A DNA stretch of 9,818 nt from Prevotellaceae bacterium (lineage in GTDB: Bacteria; Bacteroidota; Bacteroidia; Bacteroidales; Bacteroidaceae), in the NCBI GenBank assembly GCA_021204545.1, contig JAJPZF010000015.1:1-9818 (forward strand), given 5' to 3'. Positions within the stretch are counted from its first letter, which is position 1; the number at the start of each line of letters is the position of its first letter. A program made the translations under genes and the position numbers. A model generated the notes under the pieces. The model ran no database searches. It was not told the origin of the DNA and saw only the letters and a list, made by a program, of their open reading frames with translations. Positions 6,340 through 9,818 of this stretch are shown here, piece by piece.

Positions 6340-6417
6340 CGCTCCGTCGGACCGACTGGAATCGCTCCGTCGGACCGACTGGAATCGCTCCGTCGGACCG
6401 ACTGCGGCGACTCGCCG
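6340..6417. repeat. 23-bp tandem repeat, about 2.8 copies, plus palindrome
   Basis: The unit with core gctccgtcggaccgact occurs at 6340-6362, 6363-6385 and, cut short, 6386-6404. The shared bases are identical between copies. Each unit holds the near-palindrome GTCGG-A-CCGAC. The array ends in a further inverted repeat, CGGCGA-C-TCGCCG (6405-6417). It lies between the queC terminator and the GH43 promoter, whose -33 element starts 34 bp later. It could be an operator, a remnant of slippage or part of a dispersed repeat. Confidence 0.8.
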
Positions 6418-6450
6418 TGACCCTCCGCGACACCTAAACCTGGCCATCGC

Positions 6451-6481
6451 TTGCATTTAACGTAGGAATTCCCTAAGTTTG
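6451..6481 (+). promoter_or_regulatory. Promoter of the GH43 gene
   Basis: TTG at 6451-6453, a 20-bp spacer and TAAGTTTG at 6474-6481 fit the Bacteroidota consensus. The predicted start of transcription is near 6487, leaving a leader of about 28 nt without a Shine-Dalgarno sequence. The -33 element has the same GCTTGCA context as the promoter at 942. Confidence 0.7.
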
Positions 6482-6514
6482 CAGGCGGAACGATAACTGA
6501 AACACTTATAAGCC

Positions 6515-9427
6515 ATGAAGAAAACCCTACTTCTCCTCCTGCTGCTCCCCTTAGCAACAGGCCTCAGGGCGCAGACGCAGATAGAGACATCCGAGCTCTC
6601 CGCGCTCTACACCACCACAACGCCAACGACGATAAGCATACACGACCCGTCGGTGGTCTACCAGGACGGCATGTTCTACATCTGGGGCTCGCACCTGGGC
6701 GTAGCCAGAAGCCAGGACCTCGTCTCGTTCACCTCCCTCACCGCCGGCAGCTCCACCTTCCGCAAGCTCTCCGAACAAGGGGCTACGAGCGGCACTGCCT
6801 GCACCTACGCCAGCGCCTTCAACACGCAGCAGGTGACCCAAGTGAAGGGCAGGGACGGCTCTATGGTCACAATGCCCAACTTCGACGCGGCAGCCTACTG
6901 CTGCCGCTACTCCGACGACCCCAACACGTGGCTGAGCGGCGACATGTGGGCTCCCGACATCATCTGGAACGACGAGATGCAGAAGTGGTGCATGTACCTG
7001 AGCCTCAACGGCGACAACTGGTCGAGCATCATCATCCTGCTCACCTCCGACAGCCCCACCTCGGGCTTCACCTACCAGGCGCCCATAGTGATGGGAGGCT
7101 TCGACGGGCAGACCTACAACGGCGTGGAAGCTCCCACCTACGCCGACACTGACCTCGACATAGCCCTCGGCGAGACACTCACCGCCACGCCCTCACGCTA
7201 CTTGCAGAGTGCCAACGGCACTTACTGGCCTAACTGCATAGACCCCTGCGTCTTCTACGACGAGGAGGGAGAGCTGTGGATGACCTACGGCAGCTGGAGC
7301 GGCGGCATCTTCATGCTGAAGCTGGACAAGGAGACGGGTCTGAGGGACTATACCTACACGTACGAGAGCGACTTCGACACGAAAGGCGCAAGCTGCACGA
7401 GCGACCCCTACTTCGGCAAGAAGATAGCCGGCGGCTACTACGTGAGCGGAGAGGGAAGCTACGTGCAGCACATCGGCAAGTACTACTACCTCTTCATGAG
7501 CTACGGCGGCTACGCTCCCGACGGGGGCTACGACATGCGAGTGTTCCGCAGCACGAGCCCTGACGGCCCCTACACCGACGCCTTAGGCAACGAGGCGACC
7601 TACACCGCCTATGTGCTCAACTACGATGGCACGTCCTCGGACGCTGAGCACGGCATGCGCCTCGTGGGAGCGTACAACGAGTGGGGCGGCATACAGGACG
7701 TGGGCGAAAGGGCGCAAGGACATAACTCCGCCTGCGCTGATGACCAGGGGCGCACGTTCCTCGTATATCACACCAAGTTCAACGACGGCACGGAAGGGCA
7801 TCAGGTGCGTGTGCACCAGCTCTTCCTCAACCAGAAAGACTGGCTCGTCTGCTCCCCCTTCATCTACCAAGGCGAGACGGAGACCGACGAGACGATAGCC
7901 TCCTCGCAGACGTGGACGACGGACGAGCTTGCGGGAGACTACGAGGTGCTTATCCACCCCTTCGGGCTTGACTACCTGAACTACGAGGAGATAGTACCCT
8001 CGCTCGTCAACCTCTCGGCAGACGGCACAGTGACGGGCGAGCTTACCGGCACGTGGGGCATAACCGAGGGAACGGACTATATGTGGATAAAGGTGAGCGG
8101 CACGACGTACTACGGCGTGTGGTGCGAGCAGAGCATCAACGGGGCTACCACTGACAACCTTAAGGAGACCTCCCTCAAGGCTGTCTCCTTCACCTCCGTG
8201 GCAAGCAGCGGCGTGCCTTTCTGGGGCTATAAGCTGGAGCCTCAGAGCGCCATAGCCTGGAACTACGCCAACAACACGATTAACCTGAAGGACGGGCAGA
8301 CCGTCTCCAGCAACGTCTCCCTGATGTTCGACACGGACAACAACACCACCCTCACCTGGACAAGCTCTGAGCCTGACATCATCAACGAGACAGGCAAGTA
8401 TAACCCAGCCGACACTGCCACGGACGTGACGATGACGGTTAAGCTGGAGTGCGGCGACTACTTCTGGCAGGAGGCTTACGACGTGAAAGCCTCGAAGGCG
8501 ACAACACCCTCGGGCGACTACCTCACAGGGCTTGTGGCTTACTACAACTTCGACGAGAAGCCTACCTACAACCAGTACAAGCCCGACACGGAGACGGACT
8601 ATGACAGGGCTACCTACGGGGCGTTCTCCTCTGGCACTGCCGCCACACTCGAGAGCGACTGGGACAGGTTCGGGCAGGTGGCGCACACTGAGTACGGCGC
8701 AAGCGGCAACAACAGCTACGTGCGTGTGCCTAACCCCCTCAAGGACCAGGACATCGACGGCTTCACCGTCTCACTCTGGGTTAAGCCTAACACGGAAGAC
8801 CTCTGGGACGCCCTCTGGGGCTTCTTCAACACCACCACCGCCTCGAGCTCAAGCAGCGCGCGCTTCTTCCTCACTGGCAACACGTACCTCGGCTACACCG
8901 ACCAGGGCGACAACTCGTTCGACATTAACTACCCTGACAAGACCTACACCGACATCCCTGTGGGAGAGTGGACGCTCGTCACAGTGACCGTGGGAGCAAG
9001 CAACTACGTCTCCCTCTACATCAACGGCACGAAGAAGACCCTCACCATAGACCAGAGCAGCGGCAGCTCCACCGCACTCAGGAACTTGCCTTACGAGGAG
9101 CTCGTCAGCTCCGTGCAGAGCCTCAGGTACTTCTACCTCGGCAACGGCACGTCAACCTACGGCTCTGCCGACGCTTGCTTCGACGACCTTATGATATACA
9201 ACCGTGAGCTCTCGAGAAGCGACGTGAGCGCCCTCAACACGATGGCTAACCGCGTCACCGACTTCACCGTGGGCGAGGGAGGCACTGACGTGGAGGATGT
9301 CTGGGCTGCTCCTAAGACGCACAGCGGAAGGTACACCGAGGGCACCTACGACCTCTCGGGCAGACGCATAACGAAGCCCGTGAAGGGAGGCGTCTACATC
9401 GAGAACGGAAAGAAGATTGTGAAGTAG
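6515..9427 (+). CDS. GH43 arabinanase-like glycosidase with LamG domain and type IX sorting tail
   Basis: This 970-residue protein probably cleaves alpha-L-arabinan or a related arabinose-containing glycan. A signal peptide with a poly-leucine core (1-19, ...GLRA before Gln) leads into a five-bladed GH43 propeller. The catalytic candidates are D44 (IHDPSVVY, base), D243 (IDPCVFYDEEG, pKa modulator) and E313 (VSGEGSYV, acid). IDPCVFYD and YGSWSGGIF resemble endo-1,5-arabinanases. Residues about 465-570 resemble the small beta-domain that follows the catalytic domain in these enzymes. About 580-660 looks like an atrophied bacterial Ig domain, and about 670-915 is a LamG/concanavalin-like domain (GLVAYYNFDE ... 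DGFTVSLWVKPN). Residues 944-970 (TYDLSGRRITKP ... GKKIVK) form a type IX sorting tail like that of the GH16 protein. It has its own promoter and ends 4 bp from the convergent nth gene. Confidence 0.88.
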   Translation: MKKTLLLLLLLPLATGLRAQTQIETSELSALYTTTTPTTISIHDPSVVYQDGMFYIWGSHLGVARSQDLVSFTSLTAGSSTFRKLSEQGATSGTACTYASAFNTQQVTQVKGRDGSMVTMPNFDAAAYCCRYSDDPNTWLSGDMWAPDIIWNDEMQKWCMYLSLNGDNWSSIIILLTSDSPTSGFTYQAPIVMGGFDGQTYNGVEAPTYADTDLDIALGETLTATPSRYLQSANGTYWPNCIDPCVFYDEEGELWMTYGSWSGGIFMLKLDKETGLRDYTYTYESDFDTKGASCTSDPYFGKKIAGGYYVSGEGSYVQHIGKYYYLFMSYGGYAPDGGYDMRVFRSTSPDGPYTDALGNEATYTAYVLNYDGTSSDAEHGMRLVGAYNEWGGIQDVGERAQGHNSACADDQGRTFLVYHTKFNDGTEGHQVRVHQLFLNQKDWLVCSPFIYQGETETDETIASSQTWTTDELAGDYEVLIHPFGLDYLNYEEIVPSLVNLSADGTVTGELTGTWGITEGTDYMWIKVSGTTYYGVWCEQSINGATTDNLKETSLKAVSFTSVASSGVPFWGYKLEPQSAIAWNYANNTINLKDGQTVSSNVSLMFDTDNNTTLTWTSSEPDIINETGKYNPADTATDVTMTVKLECGDYFWQEAYDVKASKATTPSGDYLTGLVAYYNFDEKPTYNQYKPDTETDYDRATYGAFSSGTAATLESDWDRFGQVAHTEYGASGNNSYVRVPNPLKDQDIDGFTVSLWVKPNTEDLWDALWGFFNTTTASSSSSARFFLTGNTYLGYTDQGDNSFDINYPDKTYTDIPVGEWTLVTVTVGASNYVSLYINGTKKTLTIDQSSGSSTALRNLPYEELVSSVQSLRYFYLGNGTSTYGSADACFDDLMIYNRELSRSDVSALNTMANRVTDFTVGEGGTDVEDVWAAPKTHSGRYTEGTYDLSGRRITKPVKGGVYIENGKKIVK

Positions 9428-9431
9428 GGGC

Positions 9432-9818
9432 TTAGAGCTTCCTCTTGCAGATACCCAGCAGCCCGCAGCCCTCACACTTGGGGTTGCGGGCTGTGCATAC
9501 GTACCGCCCGTGCAGGATAAGCCAGTGGTGCGCCGTCGGGATAAGCTCGTCGGGGATGTTGCGTGTTAGCTCCCGCTCCACGCTCAGGGGAGTGGCGCAG
9601 CTCTTAGGCACAAGCCCAATGCGGTGGCTAACTCGGAAGACGTGCGTGTCGACAGGCATCCTCGCCTTCTTGAAGATGACCGCCTGAATGACGTTGGCAG
9701 TCTTCCTTCCCACGCCCGGCAGCCGCTCCAGCTCCTCCCCCGTGGCAGGCACTTCGCCCCCGAAGTCCTTAAGCAGCATTCGAGCCATCTCTACGAGATG
9801 CTTAGCCTTGCTGTTGGG
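9432..9818 (-). CDS. nth: Endonuclease III, C-terminal part (cut by window edge)
   Basis: 128 residues are visible; the family is about 210 long, so roughly 80 N-terminal residues lie beyond the right edge. The first methionine in frame (9788) is internal, because the reading frame runs on through NSKAKHLVE, a family motif, to the edge. The enzyme removes oxidised pyrimidines from DNA and nicks the abasic site. The helix-hairpin-helix LPGVGRKTANV carries the catalytic lysine (visible residue 39), VDTHVFR the catalytic aspartate (visible residue 57), and HHWLILHGRY is typical. The [4Fe-4S] cluster motif C-x6-C-x2-C-x5-C is complete at visible residues 108-124. It is a housekeeping repair gene, presumably unrelated to the glycosidases. 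Confidence 0.95.
   Translation of the reverse strand, partial: PNSKAKHLVEMARMLLKDFGGEVPATGEELERLPGVGRKTANVIQAVIFKKARMPVDTHVFRVSHRIGLVPKSCATPLSVERELTRNIPDELIPTAHHWLILHGRYVCTARNPKCEGCGLLGICKRKL

Overview
The window looks like chromosomal DNA from a GC-rich member of the Bacteroidales, most likely Prevotellaceae. The grounds are three promoters of the Bacteroidota type (TTG, 19-20 bp gap, TAnnTTTG), the lack of Shine-Dalgarno sequences, signal peptides that end in ...A-Q, and type IX secretion-like C-terminal tails (YDLSGR...GVYI..GKKIV) on two secreted enzymes. The species cannot be fixed from the sequence alone.

Layout. Bases 1-455 hold no gene but carry a striking array of long hairpins: two tandem units of about 243 bp, each made of two long variable-stem hairpins separated by nearly constant linker hairpins. 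The array runs off the left edge. Bases 483-620 are a second, GC-rich block of short hairpins that resembles a dispersed intergenic repeat. Bases 621-825 hold a degenerate direct repeat and otherwise nothing I can name. At 826-929 there is a compact transcription unit with its own promoter and a strong intrinsic terminator, giving a predicted RNA of about 70 nt. A second promoter at 942-971 starts the main operon.

The operon is GH29 alpha-L-fucosidase (1029-2534), then a large modular GH16 endo-glycanase (2538-5597), then queC (5599-6252). The gaps are 3 bp and 1 bp, and a terminator hairpin follows queC. A 23-bp tandem repeat and a further promoter precede a GH43 arabinanase-like enzyme with a LamG domain (6515-9427). 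On the opposite strand and tail to tail, 4 bp away, is the C-terminal part of endonuclease III (nth), cut by the right edge.

How the parts fit: the three secreted glycosidases form a small carbohydrate-degrading locus without SusC/SusD, transporter or regulator in view. GH16 and GH43 carry sorting tails and are probably exported to the surface or medium. The fucosidase lacks one and is probably periplasmic, where it could trim imported oligosaccharides. queC makes a queuosine precursor and seems to be co-transcribed with the glycosidases, an unexpected pairing. The most unusual feature is the hairpin array at the left edge.
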